A DNA stretch of 64,000 bases from an uncultured Ignatzschineria sp. (GTDB lineage Bacteria > Pseudomonadota > Gammaproteobacteria > Cardiobacteriales > Wohlfahrtiimonadaceae), in assembly GCA_945639195.1 (NCBI GenBank), contig CALZEE010000007.1:23210-87209 (forward strand). The letters run 5' to 3'. Shown in pieces: positions 8,005 through 16,773 of this stretch. The first letter of the stretch is position 1. Every line of letters begins with the position of its first letter. The position numbers were made by a program, and so were the translations under genes. Below the pieces are notes generated by a model. That model searched no databases. It worked only from the letters and a program-made list of their open reading frames with translations, and was not told the DNA's origin.

Positions 8005-9687
8005 ATGGTCCCAAATCCATCAGTGAAATATCAACGTTTTGAAGCCCCTAATTACCAAAATCGCACTTGGCCAAATAAAGAGATTACAGAAGTGCCACGC
8101 TGGTTGAGCTCAGACCTTCGTGATGGGAATCAGTCGCTTATCGAGCCGATGAGTGTTGAGAAGAAGATGCGAATGTTTGATCTTTTGATTGAATGTGGCT
8201 TTAAAGAGATTGAAGTAGGATTCCCATCAGCATCAGATACAGAGTTTAACTTTGTTCGCAAATTGATTGAAGAGAATCGTATTCCTGAAGATGTGACGAT
8301 TCAAGTCTTGACGCAATCCCGTCAAGATCTTATTACAAAGACCTTTGAGGCATTGAAAGGCGCGAAAAAAGCCATTATTCACTACTACAATGCGGTATCA
8401 CCAACCTTTAGACGCGTTGTCTTTAAGATGGAAAAAGAAGATATTAAAGCGCTTGCAGTGAAGGGCGGAGAGATGATTAAGGCGGAGGCTTTAAAATATC
8501 CTGAAACAGATTGGTACTTTGAATATTCGCCAGAGATCTTCTCAGATGCAGAATTAAGCTTCTCCTTAGAAGTATGTGAGGCGGTATGCAATGTCTTTAA
8601 TCCGACGCCAGATCATAAGATGATTTTGAACTTGCCGGCAACAGTCGAAGTGTCTACGCCGAATGTTTATGCGGATCAGATTGAATGGTTCTGTGATCAT
8701 ATTAGTCGTCGTGATTCAGTGGTGATTAGTGCGCATGTTCATAATGATAGAGGGTGTGCGGTTGCGGCAACAGAGCTTGCTTTAATGGCAGGTGCAGATC
8801 GTGTTGAAGGCTGTTTATTTGGTCACGGTGAGCGTACAGGAAACGTGGATTTAGTCACGGTTGCGATGAATATGTACTCGCAAGGACTTCATCCTGGTCT
8901 TGATTTTAGCAAGATGAATACTGTGGTGCGTGAAGTTGAATATTGTACAGAAATCCCGGTACATCCCCGCCATCCTTATGCCGGAGAGCTTGTATTTACT
9001 GCATTCTCAGGGTCGCATCAAGATGCGATTCGTAAGGGCTTATCTGACTTGAAAGATAATCCGGATCAGTTCTGGAAGGTGCCATACTTACCGATTGACC
9101 CATTCGATTTAGGTCGCTCATATGAGGCGGTTATTCGCGTGAATAGCCAATCAGGTAAAGGTGGTGTTGCGTATCTCTTAGAAGAGGATCATGGGATTGA
9201 ATTGCCGCGACGCTTGCAGATTGAATTTAGTAAAGTGGCGCAGATGTTCGCTGATAGTGAAGGGGTGGAATTAACCTCAGAGCGTCTCTACTCAATCTTT
9301 GAGGGAGAGTACTTTAATGCAGCGCAAGCGCTTGAGATTAAAACCCCTATCGATATCGAAGAAGATGATGAAGGGAATACGCGTATGCGCTTAACGCTTA
9401 AAACACCAATGGGTGAAAAGGCATTAGATGCAACAGGAAATGGTCCGATTGCGGCGCTTGTGAATGGTATTAATGATCTCTTTGGCTTAAATGTTGATGT
9501 TGTTGATTATAATGAGCATGCAAGAAGTAAAGGTTCATCGGCGCATGCGGTCTCTTATGTAGAGATGCAAATTGATAACCGCACATTGTTTGGTGCAGCT
9601 ACCCATGCAAATACATCAAGATCATCTTTAAAGGCTGTGATTTCTGCAATGAATCGTGCGATTGATAAAGGCTTTATTACGTTGTAG
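8005..9687 (+). CDS. leuA: 2-isopropylmalate synthase (long form)
   Basis: First committed enzyme of leucine synthesis: acetyl-CoA plus 2-ketoisovalerate gives 2-isopropylmalate. The 560-aa protein is the long LeuA type known from actinobacteria and some proteobacteria. An HMG-CoA-lyase-like barrel (SSDLRDGNQ near residue 37; metal-site HVHNDRGCAVA; GCLFGHGERTGN) is followed by the C-terminal leucine-sensing dimer domain, which ends ISAMNRAIDKGFITL. leuBCD are not adjacent. Its likely regulation is twofold: attenuation by the leader at 7657 and feedback by leucine. The product of the ilv genes at 33-36 kb feeds this step. Confidence 0.95.
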   Translation: MVPNPSVKYQRFEAPNYQNRTWPNKEITEVPRWLSSDLRDGNQSLIEPMSVEKKMRMFDLLIECGFKEIEVGFPSASDTEFNFVRKLIEENRIPEDVTIQVLTQSRQDLITKTFEALKGAKKAIIHYYNAVSPTFRRVVFKMEKEDIKALAVKGGEMIKAEALKYPETDWYFEYSPEIFSDAELSFSLEVCEAVCNVFNPTPDHKMILNLPATVEVSTPNVYADQIEWFCDHISRRDSVVISAHVHNDRGCAVAATELALMAGADRVEGCLFGHGERTGNVDLVTVAMNMYSQGLHPGLDFSKMNTVVREVEYCTEIPVHPRHPYAGELVFTAFSGSHQDAIRKGLSDLKDNPDQFWKVPYLPIDPFDLGRSYEAVIRVNSQSGKGGVAYLLEEDHGIELPRRLQIEFSKVAQMFADSEGVELTSERLYSIFEGEYFNAAQALEIKTPIDIEEDDEGNTRMRLTLKTPMGEKALDATGNGPIAALVNGINDLFGLNVDVVDYNEHARSKGSSAHAVSYVEMQIDNRTLFGAATHANTSRSSLKAVISAMNRAIDKGFITL

Positions 9688-9830
9688 TAATGGGTTGTGA
9701 GGTTGTACCTTTATTGCGCCTTCTTAGTCGTATTGTAGGGATAGTGTTATCCTAAGATGTATGGCTAATATTCCTGAAGAGTGACTCAAATAGGGGAATA
9801 CTTTAGAAGGTCAGTTTAGGACTAACTCTG

Positions 9831-9860
9831 AAAAGGCATCTTATTTTAGGTGCCTTTTTA
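9831..9860 (+). terminator. Terminator between leuA and metK
   Basis: aaaaggca (9831-9838) pairs with tgcctttt (9851-9858) and T continues. The 314-base gap between leuA and metK otherwise holds the metK promoter; I saw no MetJ boxes and no SAM riboswitch I recognise. Confidence 0.75.
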
Positions 9861-9901
9861 CTGTGCGTTAGCGTTTTTATTCAGCAATAACGGCGATAAA
9901 A

Positions 9902-9910
9902 TGCTAGAAT
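9902..9910 (+). promoter_or_regulatory. Extended -10 promoter element for metK
   Basis: TGCTAGAAT is an extended -10 (TGnTATAAT-like, five of six in the hexamer) about 90 bases before metK. No good -35 is seen, which is usual for extended -10 promoters. Confidence 0.5.
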
Positions 9911-10001
9911 CGTCCCATTCAAAAGTGATTATTGAAATTGTCCTTAGGGCGAAATTTTAACGATTATTTTCATTTACTATTAGAATTTAAAGAAGCGTAG
10001 T

Positions 10002-11210
10002 ATGACATATTTATTTACCTCTGAATCAGTTTCTGAAGGTCATCCGGATAAGGTTGCAGATCAGATTTCTGATGCTGTTCTTGATGCGATTATCAAGGAA
10101 GATAAGAATGCACGCGTAGCGTGTGAGACTTTAGTCAAAACAGGTGTTGCGATTGTTGCAGGTGAAGTAAGCACCAATGCTTGGGTAGATCTTGAGGATC
10201 TAGTTCGGGGCGTCATTACAGATATTGGCTACGATTCATCAAATGTTGGCTTTGATGGTAAGACCTGTGGTGTATTAAATATCATTGGCAAGCAAAGTAG
10301 TGAGATTGCACAAGGTGTTGATCGTCGACTTCCTGAAGAGCAGGGTGCTGGGGATCAAGGATTAATGTTTGGTTATGCATCGAATGAAACAGATGTTTTA
10401 ATGCCGGCACCGATCACATTTGCACACCGATTAATGGAGTGTCAATCTGAAGCGCGTAAAAGCCGTCAGCTCTCATGGCTTCGTCCTGATGCTAAAAGCC
10501 AAGTGACTTTTGCGTATAATGCAGATGGTTCTATCTCTCATATTGATGCTGTGGTTCTCTCAACGCAACATGATGAAGATGTGAAAGCGAAAGATTTAGA
10601 AGAAGCTGTCATGGAGCTTATTATTAAGAAGACGCTTCCGGCAGAATGGCTCACAAAAGAGACAAAATACCATATCAATCCTACAGGAAGCTTCACGATT
10701 GGTGGACCTGTTGGGGACTGTGGTTTAACAGGTCGTAAGATTATTGTTGATACTTATGGGGGAATGGCGCGCCATGGTGGTGGTGCGTTCTCAGGTAAAG
10801 ATCCTTCAAAAGTAGATAGATCAGCGGCTTATGCGGGTCGTTATGTTGCTAAAAATATTGTGGCAGCAGGACTTGCGGATAAGTGTGAAATTCAGGTTTC
10901 ATATGCGATCGGAGTGGCTGAGCCAACATCAATCTCTATTACCACTTTTGGGACAAATAAAGTACCAGAGGCAACAATTGAAGCCTTAGTACGTAAGCAT
11001 TTTGACCTTCGTCCTTATGGTATTATTACGATGCTTGATCTCCTTCATCCAATCTATTTACCGACAGCGAGTTATGGCCACTTTGGGCGTAATCCTTATG
11101 AGATTGAATATAAAGATGCGAATAACGAGCTTGTAAAAGCAACGGCATTTAGTTGGGAAAAAACAGATAAAGCGGCATTGCTTCGTGAAGATGCAGGCTT
11201 GAAAAGTTAA
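10002..11210 (+). CDS. metK: S-adenosylmethionine synthetase
   Basis: Joins ATP and methionine to make S-adenosylmethionine, the methyl donor used by rlmE and the cofactor of the radical SAM protein in this window. The 402-aa protein has [12 protein letters not shown] near residue 14, the signature [12 protein letters not shown], and [22 protein letters not shown] in the last third. It is slightly longer than the E. coli enzyme. It has its own promoter and stands directly upstream of rpmH, a position held by dnaA in many gammaproteobacteria. Confidence 0.97.
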   Translation: MTYLFTSESVSEGHPDKVADQISDAVLDAIIKEDKNARVACETLVKTGVAIVAGEVSTNAWVDLEDLVRGVITDIGYDSSNVGFDGKTCGVLNIIGKQSSEIAQGVDRRLPEEQGAGDQGLMFGYASNETDVLMPAPITFAHRLMECQSEARKSRQLSWLRPDAKSQVTFAYNADGSISHIDAVVLSTQHDEDVKAKDLEEAVMELIIKKTLPAEWLTKETKYHINPTGSFTIGGPVGDCGLTGRKIIVDTYGGMARHGGGAFSGKDPSKVDRSAAYAGRYVAKNIVAAGLADKCEIQVSYAIGVAEPTSISITTFGTNKVPEATIEALVRKHFDLRPYGIITMLDLLHPIYLPTASYGHFGRNPYEIEYKDANNELVKATAFSWEKTDKAALLREDAGLKS

Positions 11211-11301
11211 TAAGCGGCTTTTGGGATGTGATTGTTGTTTCGGCGATGATCACAAGATGACCAATTGCGCAAATTAAGCACATCGAGAAAATGAATTATT
11301 C

Positions 11302-11329
11302 TTGACTTTACATTGGAAAAAGCTAGAAT
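11302..11329 (+). promoter_or_regulatory. Promoter of rpmH
   Basis: TTGACT at 11302-11307 and TAGAAT at 11324-11329 with a 16-base spacer. This is one of the best promoters in the window, as expected for a ribosomal protein gene. The 5' leader to rpmH is about 85 bases. Confidence 0.8.
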
Positions 11330-11419
11330 AATCCGTTGTCTTAGTATGAATTTGATGCTCGCATGATAACCCTTTGTTAGTTGCGAGTATTGTCACTTAT
11401 ATCAATAAAGGAATTAGGG

Positions 11420-11554
11420 ATGAAACGTACATTTCAACCAAGTTTAATTAAAAGAAAACGTAACCACGGTTTCCGTGCGCGTATGGCAACTAAAAACGGT
11501 CGTAGAGTAATCAACCGTCGCCGTGCTCGTGGACGTGCTCGTTTATCAGCATAG
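11420..11554 (+). CDS. rpmH: Large-subunit ribosomal protein bL34
   Basis: A 44-aa, highly basic protein starting [19 protein letters not shown] and ending GRARLSA, the standard bL34 length and pattern. It is part of the 50S subunit. The ribosome site AATTAGGG lies just before the ATG. A hairpin between it and rnpA probably attenuates read-through, giving more bL34 than RNase P protein. Confidence 0.97.
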   Translation: MKRTFQPSLIKRKRNHGFRARMATKNGRRVINRRRARGRARLSA

Positions 11555-11583
11555 TTGAACAGAGTCTGACATAAAAGATTCGG

Positions 11584-11624
11584 GGCGCTTGTTATCTTTG
11601 AATAATAGGCGCCTTTTTGTTTTT
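11584..11624 (+). terminator. Attenuating hairpin between rpmH and rnpA
   Basis: ggcgc (11584-11588) and gcgcc (11609-11613), with additional A/T pairs inside, followed by a T-rich tract. Since rnpA follows in the same operon this is probably a partial terminator. Confidence 0.65.
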
Positions 11625-11635
11625 GTAATGAGCTT

Positions 11636-12028
11636 GTGTTAAATATGGAAAAATTTGGGTTCGAAAGACATAAACGGCTTTTAACTGCAGCAGATTATAG
11701 CGCTGTATTTGAGAAAAATCGGTCCTTTAAAGATCGGAATTTCTTGATTTTAGTTAAGAAACGATCCCCTTTAGATCATGAGCAGGCTCTTTCGAGTGTG
11801 CCACGGTTAGGGTTGGCAGTCTCAAAAAAGAATTTTAAAAAAGCAGTCGATCGAAACCTGATCAAACGCATTATCCGTGAGTCATTTAGGCTGCAACAAG
11901 AAGCCTTAAGTGAATTGGATATTGTGGTAATGAGTCGGGGAACGACGAATGTGGATAATAAGGCGGCATTACATGCTTCGCTTTCTCGTCATTGGAAACA
12001 GATTATCGAAACATGCGAACAATCTTAA
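11636..12028 (+). CDS. rnpA: Ribonuclease P protein component
   Basis: The protein cofactor of RNase P, which trims the 5' ends of tRNA precursors. The 130-aa basic protein shows RLLTAADYSAVFE near the N terminus and the RNA-binding signature KKAVDRNLIKRIIRESFR in the middle. The start is uncertain: a GTG at 11636 and an ATG at 11645 are both possible and neither has a strong ribosome site. The end overlaps yidD by 16 bases, the usual arrangement in rpmH-rnpA-yidD-yidC clusters. Confidence 0.93.
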   Translation: MLNMEKFGFERHKRLLTAADYSAVFEKNRSFKDRNFLILVKKRSPLDHEQALSSVPRLGLAVSKKNFKKAVDRNLIKRIIRESFRLQQEALSELDIVVMSRGTTNVDNKAALHASLSRHWKQIIETCEQS

Positions 12029-12222
12029 TTTGGCTTATAAAAGGCTATAAGTTTTTTTTGAGTCCTTGGGTGGGGAATCAGTGTCGGTTTGAACCGAGCT
12101 GCTCTACCTATGCGATGGAAGCAATCATGCGTTATGGCGCAATGAAGGGGAGCTGGTTAGCACTTAAACGATTAGTTCGTTGCCAACCACTTTGTAAAGG
12201 AGGAGAAGATCCGGTACCTTAG
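12013..12222 (+). CDS. yidD: Membrane protein insertion efficiency factor YidD
   Basis: A small membrane-associated helper of YidC-dependent protein insertion. The 69-aa form starts MRTILIWLIKGYKFFLSPW at 12013, the usual family start; an upstream ATG at 11992 would add seven residues inside rnpA. The conserved QCRFEPSCSTYA core with its cysteines and LVRCQPLCKGGEDPVP are present. Translation is probably coupled to rnpA through the overlap. Confidence 0.95.
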   Translation: MRTILIWLIKGYKFFLSPWVGNQCRFEPSCSTYAMEAIMRYGAMKGSWLALKRLVRCQPLCKGGEDPVP

Positions 12223-12263
12223 GGTCTCTCTATTCGTTTTAACATTTATTAAAGAAACTATTT

Positions 12264-14003
12264 ATGCAGAATAATCAGCAGCGTCTTTTTCTTATATTGA
12301 TTTTAGCTGTCATCCTCTATTTTCTCTATACCAAGTGGGATGAGTATAAAAATCCTGCGCCTATCACGCCGGTTGAGCAAACCGTTCCGGGATCACAAGG
12401 TAGCGTGAATAGCGATGGCTCTGTTCCAACGATTGGTGCAGTAGGACATGATTCTCAAGCAGTGATGAATGTTGATGATTATATTACGATCACAACTGAT
12501 ATCTATGAGATCAAAATTGCTAAAAAAGGGGGCGATATTGTTGAAGCTGGGCTTCTTAAATATCCTGAAAATCTTGATGAGCCGAATAAGCCTTTCAAAG
12601 TTATTGATAGCTCAAAAGAGCGTTATCAAGTAACTCGTACAGGTCTATCAAGTCAGACTCATGAAGGTACGCCAAACCATACTAATGCTGTATTTAGTGC
12701 AGATGCAAAAAGCTATGAAATGGCTGATGGTGCAGAAACACTAGAAGTACCGCTTCATTATGTTGATAGTGCAACGGGCTTAACCGTTACAAAAACCTAT
12801 ACGTTTAAACGCGGTGTTTATACTGTCGGCTTCTCACAAGTGTTAGAAAACAACTCTAATCAAGTTTGGGTAGGGGGCGAGTATCGTGATATCGCTGCTA
12901 AGAAACCACAAAATCCTAAAGGTAGTGGTATCGGTGCATCAAGCTTTGACGGAAGCGTTTTCTCATTACCGAATAATGATTATAAGTATGAAAAACTTGC
13001 TTATGACAAGATGACAACAACAGAGCGTGGAATCAATGCTGAAGGACATGAAGTTACACAACATCGTCCTAAAGAGTTCCGCGGTGAAGGTGGTTGGATT
13101 GCGATGATTGAGCAGTACTTTGTCACGGCATCTATTCCTGGAAAGGATAAAGATGCGACAAAACGTACACTTAACGTGGTTCAGACATCTCAATATGGCA
13201 ATTTTAAAGATGAGTCTTTAAATACTTATGTGATTCGTATGATGGATCAGGCTCCGGTGACGGTTCAGCCAGGTGCATCTTATCAATTTGATAGCCGTTA
13301 CTTTATTGGTCCTAAGTTAACAGAACAGCTCGATGAAGCCGCTGAGTATTTAGACTTAACACTTGATTATGGTTGGTTTAGCCCGATCTCTTCAGGAATG
13401 CTCTGGTTGTTGAAATTCTTCTACTCATTTGTAGGAAACTGGGGTTGGTCAATTATTCTCTTAACCTTAACGGTTAAACTTGCGCTCTTCTACTTCGCTA
13501 ATAAAGGGTATACCTCTATGGCGAGAATGCGTAACGTAGGTCCAAAACTTGCGTTGATTCGTGAAGAGTATGCAGATAATAGACAGAAACAATCTGAAGA
13601 GATGATGAAGCTCTATCGTAAAGAGAAGATTAATCCTTTAGGTGGTTGTTGGCCGATCATCATTCAGATTCCTGTGTTTATCGCACTCTTCTGGATGTTG
13701 ATGGAGAGTGTGGAGCTTCGTCAAGCGCCTTGGATCTTCTGGATCAAAGACTTGTCGAAAATGGATCCGTACTTCATTCTTCCTGTGATTATGGGTGCAA
13801 CGATGTTCTTCCAACAACGTCTAAACCCAGCGCCGACAGATCCTATGCAACAAAAAGTGATGAAGTGGTTACCAGTTGTCTTCACCTTTATGTTCATGTG
13901 GTTTGCATCAGGAATTGTTTTATACTGGATTACAAACAACTTGCTCACAATTTTACAACAAACATTCATTATGAAGCGTGTTGAAAAAGAGACTAAAAAA
14001 TAA
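12264..14003 (+). CDS. yidC: Membrane protein insertase YidC
   Basis: Inner-membrane insertase that works alone or with SecYEG. The 579-aa protein has an N-terminal membrane anchor (LFLILILAVILYFLY), a Gly/Ser/Pro-rich linker, the large periplasmic beta domain typical of Gram-negative YidC, and a five-helix C-terminal core (GWSIILLTLTVKLALF, INPLGGCWPIIIQIPVFIALFW, WITNNLLTILQQ). The basic tail KRVEKETKK can contact ribosomes. It ends 27 bases before a strong terminator, which closes the rpmH operon. Confidence 0.97.
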   Translation: MQNNQQRLFLILILAVILYFLYTKWDEYKNPAPITPVEQTVPGSQGSVNSDGSVPTIGAVGHDSQAVMNVDDYITITTDIYEIKIAKKGGDIVEAGLLKYPENLDEPNKPFKVIDSSKERYQVTRTGLSSQTHEGTPNHTNAVFSADAKSYEMADGAETLEVPLHYVDSATGLTVTKTYTFKRGVYTVGFSQVLENNSNQVWVGGEYRDIAAKKPQNPKGSGIGASSFDGSVFSLPNNDYKYEKLAYDKMTTTERGINAEGHEVTQHRPKEFRGEGGWIAMIEQYFVTASIPGKDKDATKRTLNVVQTSQYGNFKDESLNTYVIRMMDQAPVTVQPGASYQFDSRYFIGPKLTEQLDEAAEYLDLTLDYGWFSPISSGMLWLLKFFYSFVGNWGWSIILLTLTVKLALFYFANKGYTSMARMRNVGPKLALIREEYADNRQKQSEEMMKLYRKEKINPLGGCWPIIIQIPVFIALFWMLMESVELRQAPWIFWIKDLSKMDPYFILPVIMGATMFFQQRLNPAPTDPMQQKVMKWLPVVFTFMFMWFASGIVLYWITNNLLTILQQTFIMKRVEKETKK

Positions 14004-14007
14004 GAGT

Positions 14008-14021
14008 TGACTGATCAGTCA
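14008..14021. repeat. Perfect 14-bp palindrome
   Basis: TGACTGATCAGTCA lies between the yidC stop and its terminator. It resembles a dimeric operator but has no promoter elements around it. Confidence 0.5.
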
Positions 14022-14030
14022 GTAATAACT

Positions 14031-14061
14031 AACAATCCCCTTTATTGGGGATTGTTTTTTT
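14031..14061 (+). terminator. Terminator of the rpmH-yidC operon
   Basis: aacaatcccc (14031-14040) and ggggattgtt (14047-14056) form a perfect 10-bp stem followed by T. Confidence 0.92.
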
Positions 14062-14074
14062 ATGAGGATATAAA

Positions 14075-15403
14075 GTGTTAAAAGATCAAACGATTGCCGC
14101 GATTGCAACAAGTACCGCAATTGGCGGAATAGGGATTGTCCGTCTCTCTGGAAGCGAGTCGATCAGAATTGTGAAAGAAATGAGTCGCCTGACAGAATTA
14201 AAACCGCGACATGCTTATTTTTCTCCTTTCTTAGGGAGTAATGGCGAAACAATTGATGAGGGCGTGATTCTCTATTATAAAGGGCCTAATTCCTTTACTG
14301 GTGAGGATGTTGTTGAGCTTCAGGGGCATGGTGGGTTAGTTGTATTGAATCGAGTTCTATCTAGAGCTTTGGAGTTGGGAGCGACCATGGCGAGACGCGG
14401 AGAGTTCTCTGAGCGTGCATTTATCAATGGTAAGCTTGATCTCGTACAAGCAGAAGCAATTCATGATCTTATTGTGAGTCAGAGTGAGGCGCAGGCGAAA
14501 GCGGCGATGAATTCATTAACGGGGAATTTCTCCAAGCATGTGAATGCATTGTTAGAATCTCTGATTACGATGCGAGTATATATCGAAGCCGCCATTGATT
14601 TTAGTGAAGAAGATATTGATTTTATTTCAGATGGAAATGTCATCAAAGGGCTGAATACGCTTAATGATCAGGTTGCCTCACTATTGAAATCTGCAGGAAA
14701 TGGTAAAGTCTTAACTGATGGCTTGAAGGTTGTGATTGCAGGGAAGCCGAATGCCGGAAAATCAAGTTTGCTCAATGCGCTCTCTGGAGAAGAGACGGCG
14801 ATTGTGACAGATATTGAAGGGACAACGCGAGATGTTCTTCGTGAGCGTATTATTATCGATGGCGTTCCGCTCTACATTATTGATACGGCAGGTTTAAGAG
14901 AGACATCTGATCGTATTGAGGCAGAAGGTATTAAACGTGCTAAAAAAGAGATGCAGAGCGCGGATCTAGTCCTTTGGATGCATGATGACTCGCAAGATTT
15001 CACGGGAATTGATGCGGATATTGAAAATCTCGGAATTCCGATTATTAATATTCATAATAAGGCTGATTTATCAGGAAATCGCATTGGTAAGCAAGCAGAC
15101 TTTATTGCGATTAGTGCAAAAGAAGATCTAGGAATCGATGATGTAAAAGCTGCAATTTTAGAGTATGCAGGATTTGAATCGCAAGAAGGGCTATTTAGTG
15201 CAAGAGAGCGTCATCTTCAAGCATTAAGAGATGTTTTAACGCATTTTGATATATCTCTTCGTCTTATTGGACAAGAAGTCGCGATAGAGTTGGTTGCAGA
15301 AGAGTTGCGTTTAGCACAGATTGCCTTAGGCGAGATTACAGGTGAGTTTAGTTCTGATGCGCTGCTTGGTGAAATATTTTCAAATTTCTGTATCGGAAAA
15401 TAG
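14075..15403 (+). CDS. mnmE: tRNA modification GTPase MnmE
   Basis: With MnmG it installs the 5-carboxymethylaminomethyl group on U34 of tRNAs. The 442-aa protein has the N-terminal tetrahydrofolate-binding domain (TIAAIATSTAIGGIGIVRLSG), a helical domain and an inserted G domain with the P-loop GKPNAGKS at about residue 223, DIEGTTRD, DTAGLRE and NKAD. It ends in the invariant FCIGK, whose cysteine is functional. The GTG start is supported by GAGGAT at 14064-14069. It lies just behind yidC, the classical order. Confidence 0.97.
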   Translation: MLKDQTIAAIATSTAIGGIGIVRLSGSESIRIVKEMSRLTELKPRHAYFSPFLGSNGETIDEGVILYYKGPNSFTGEDVVELQGHGGLVVLNRVLSRALELGATMARRGEFSERAFINGKLDLVQAEAIHDLIVSQSEAQAKAAMNSLTGNFSKHVNALLESLITMRVYIEAAIDFSEEDIDFISDGNVIKGLNTLNDQVASLLKSAGNGKVLTDGLKVVIAGKPNAGKSSLLNALSGEETAIVTDIEGTTRDVLRERIIIDGVPLYIIDTAGLRETSDRIEAEGIKRAKKEMQSADLVLWMHDDSQDFTGIDADIENLGIPIINIHNKADLSGNRIGKQADFIAISAKEDLGIDDVKAAILEYAGFESQEGLFSARERHLQALRDVLTHFDISLRLIGQEVAIELVAEELRLAQIALGEITGEFSSDALLGEIFSNFCIGK

Positions 15404-15441
15404 CGATATCTGGAGTGGAGAAGTAAATAGGAGTATTGCCA

Positions 15442-15666
15442 GTGTTAACGAAAGAGAATCTATTAAAGTTAGCAGAGATAAAAATGCCTTTTGGTCGATA
15501 TCAGGGAACAATCTTGATAGATCTTCCGGAAGAGTATCTATTATGGTTTAATCGCGCGGATAAAGGCTTTCCTAAAGGAGAGCTCGGGATGCTGATGGAG
15601 CTTGCTTTAATGCTTAAAGTGGATGGAGTTGATAGTTTGGTAAAACCCCTCAAGAAAACCCGTTAA
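15442..15666 (+). CDS. DUF3820 family protein
   Basis: A small protein of the DUF3820 family, seen in many gammaproteobacteria. The core MPFGRYQGTILIDLPEEYLLW and the Gly-containing FPKGELGMLM are typical. I choose the GTG at 15442 because GGAG at 15430-15433 is eight bases away; the in-frame TTG at 15436 would be only two bases from it. That gives 74 aa. It is 38 bases after mnmE and shares its terminator. Its biochemical role is not known to me. Confidence 0.82.
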   Translation: MLTKENLLKLAEIKMPFGRYQGTILIDLPEEYLLWFNRADKGFPKGELGMLMELALMLKVDGVDSLVKPLKKTR

Positions 15667-15690
15667 GGTTAATTGACCGGTTAGAAATAG

Positions 15691-15723
15691 AAAAGCCACT
15701 TCTTTATAAGAAGTGGCTTTTTA
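15691..15723 (+). terminator. Terminator of mnmE-DUF3820
   Basis: A perfect 14-bp stem, aaaagccacttctt (15691-15704) and aagaagtggctttt (15708-15721). It is nearly symmetric, so it may also serve the convergent lipoprotein gene. Confidence 0.92.
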
Positions 15724-15765
15724 ATATATTGAAACAATCTTACATTGTTTTTTGTAAGTTTTTAC

Positions 15766-16506
15766 TTATTTAACAAGGTCGCCCATTGCTTTTTTAGTAT
15801 CTTCTACAGTTTTGTTCATTGCATCTTCAGCAGCTTTTTTCATCTCTTCTGCAATTTCAGCAGCGGCTTCTTCAGCAGCTTTTTTTGCTTCTTCGATTTT
15901 ATCCATGTTGTCGCCTGCTTTTTTAGCAGCGTCTGCAGCTGCTTTCTCTGCAGCTTCTGTTGCTTTTTCAGCTTCTTTTGCTGCGGCTTCTTTAGTATCT
16001 GCAACCATTTCAGCGGCTTTATCAGCAGCATCTTTTTGTGCATCAGCAACTTTTTCAGATACTTTCTTTGCTTCTTCAGCAGCTTTGTCAGCAGCTTTTT
16101 TTGCTTCTTCAGCAGTTTTGTCTGAAAGCTCTTTTGCTTTCTCTGCAGCTTCTTTGCTTGCTTCAGATGTTTTGTCTGCTAATTTATCTGCTTCTTCAGC
16201 GAGTTTCTTTTCAGCAGCTTCTTTTGCTTTAGCGGCTTCTTCTGCTTTTTTAGCAGTTTCATCAGCGAGTTTTTTCGCAGCTTCTTCAGCTTTCTTAGCA
16301 GCTTCTTCAGCAGCCTTTTTTTGCTCTTCAGCTTGTTTTACAGCAACATCTTCTACTTTCTTAGCAGTATCTTCTGCAACTTTAGCGATTTCTTCAGTCT
16401 GTTTTGCAACAGCTGACGATACTGAATCTTTAGATTCATCTGAGCAAGCCACTAAGCCAGCAAATGCGATAGAGCTGATTAAAAGCATTTTTGTGATGTT
16501 TTTCAT
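15766..16506 (-). CDS. Ala/Lys/Glu-rich coiled-coil lipoprotein
   Basis: A 246-aa protein with a lipoprotein signal peptide (MKNITKMLLISSIAFAGLVAC, Cys21). The whole mature chain is a low-complexity run of AAEEAKKAA-like units. After the cysteine I find no Phe, Tyr, Trp, Pro, His or Arg and only two glycines. It should be one long charged helix or coiled coil tethered to a membrane, like LEA-type or Lpp-like spacer proteins. GAGGAA precedes the ATG on the minus strand. It is not a known enzyme; a structural periplasmic role, for example a spacer or peptidoglycan contact, is inference. Confidence 0.8.
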   Translation of the reverse strand: MKNITKMLLISSIAFAGLVACSDESKDSVSSAVAKQTEEIAKVAEDTAKKVEDVAVKQAEEQKKAAEEAAKKAEEAAKKLADETAKKAEEAAKAKEAAEKKLAEEADKLADKTSEASKEAAEKAKELSDKTAEEAKKAADKAAEEAKKVSEKVADAQKDAADKAAEMVADTKEAAAKEAEKATEAAEKAAADAAKKAGDNMDKIEEAKKAAEEAAAEIAEEMKKAAEDAMNKTVEDTKKAMGDLVK

Positions 16507-16773
16507 GTAAAATTCCTCATGTATTAATAAAAGGGTTATTAGTTATATTTAAGATAATTAAGCATCATCTTGAAATGTAAGTTTTATAACAATAATGTTT
16601 TTTATTTAAGTTTATTGCCTCTACCGCGTAAGTGTACGCTATTTTATCTATAAAAAAAATAGAATGGGCTAAAAATCTCAGGCATTTTGTTTTTTATTAC
16701 GGAATATTGTCGGTGTTAACGATAGCGTCAACGGTATTAAAAGATTGCCGAGAACGGTATCTATTTCGTTGGT

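Noticed and set aside
9688..10001. SAM riboswitch or MetJ boxes before metK
   Set aside because: No SAM-I, SAM-II or AGACGTCT-like pattern could be found; only a terminator and an extended -10 box.
11211..11419. Replication origin beside rpmH
   Set aside because: No DnaA boxes or AT-rich repeats there, and dnaA is absent.
14075..15403. mnmE possibly truncated at 442 aa
   Set aside because: The C terminus is the invariant FCIGK, so the protein is complete; the frame overlapping its end is spurious.
15745..16510. Long plus-strand and alternative minus-strand frames across the Ala/Lys/Glu lipoprotein
   Set aside because: They are shadows created by the repeated codons; only the frame with the lipobox has a signal peptide and ribosome site.
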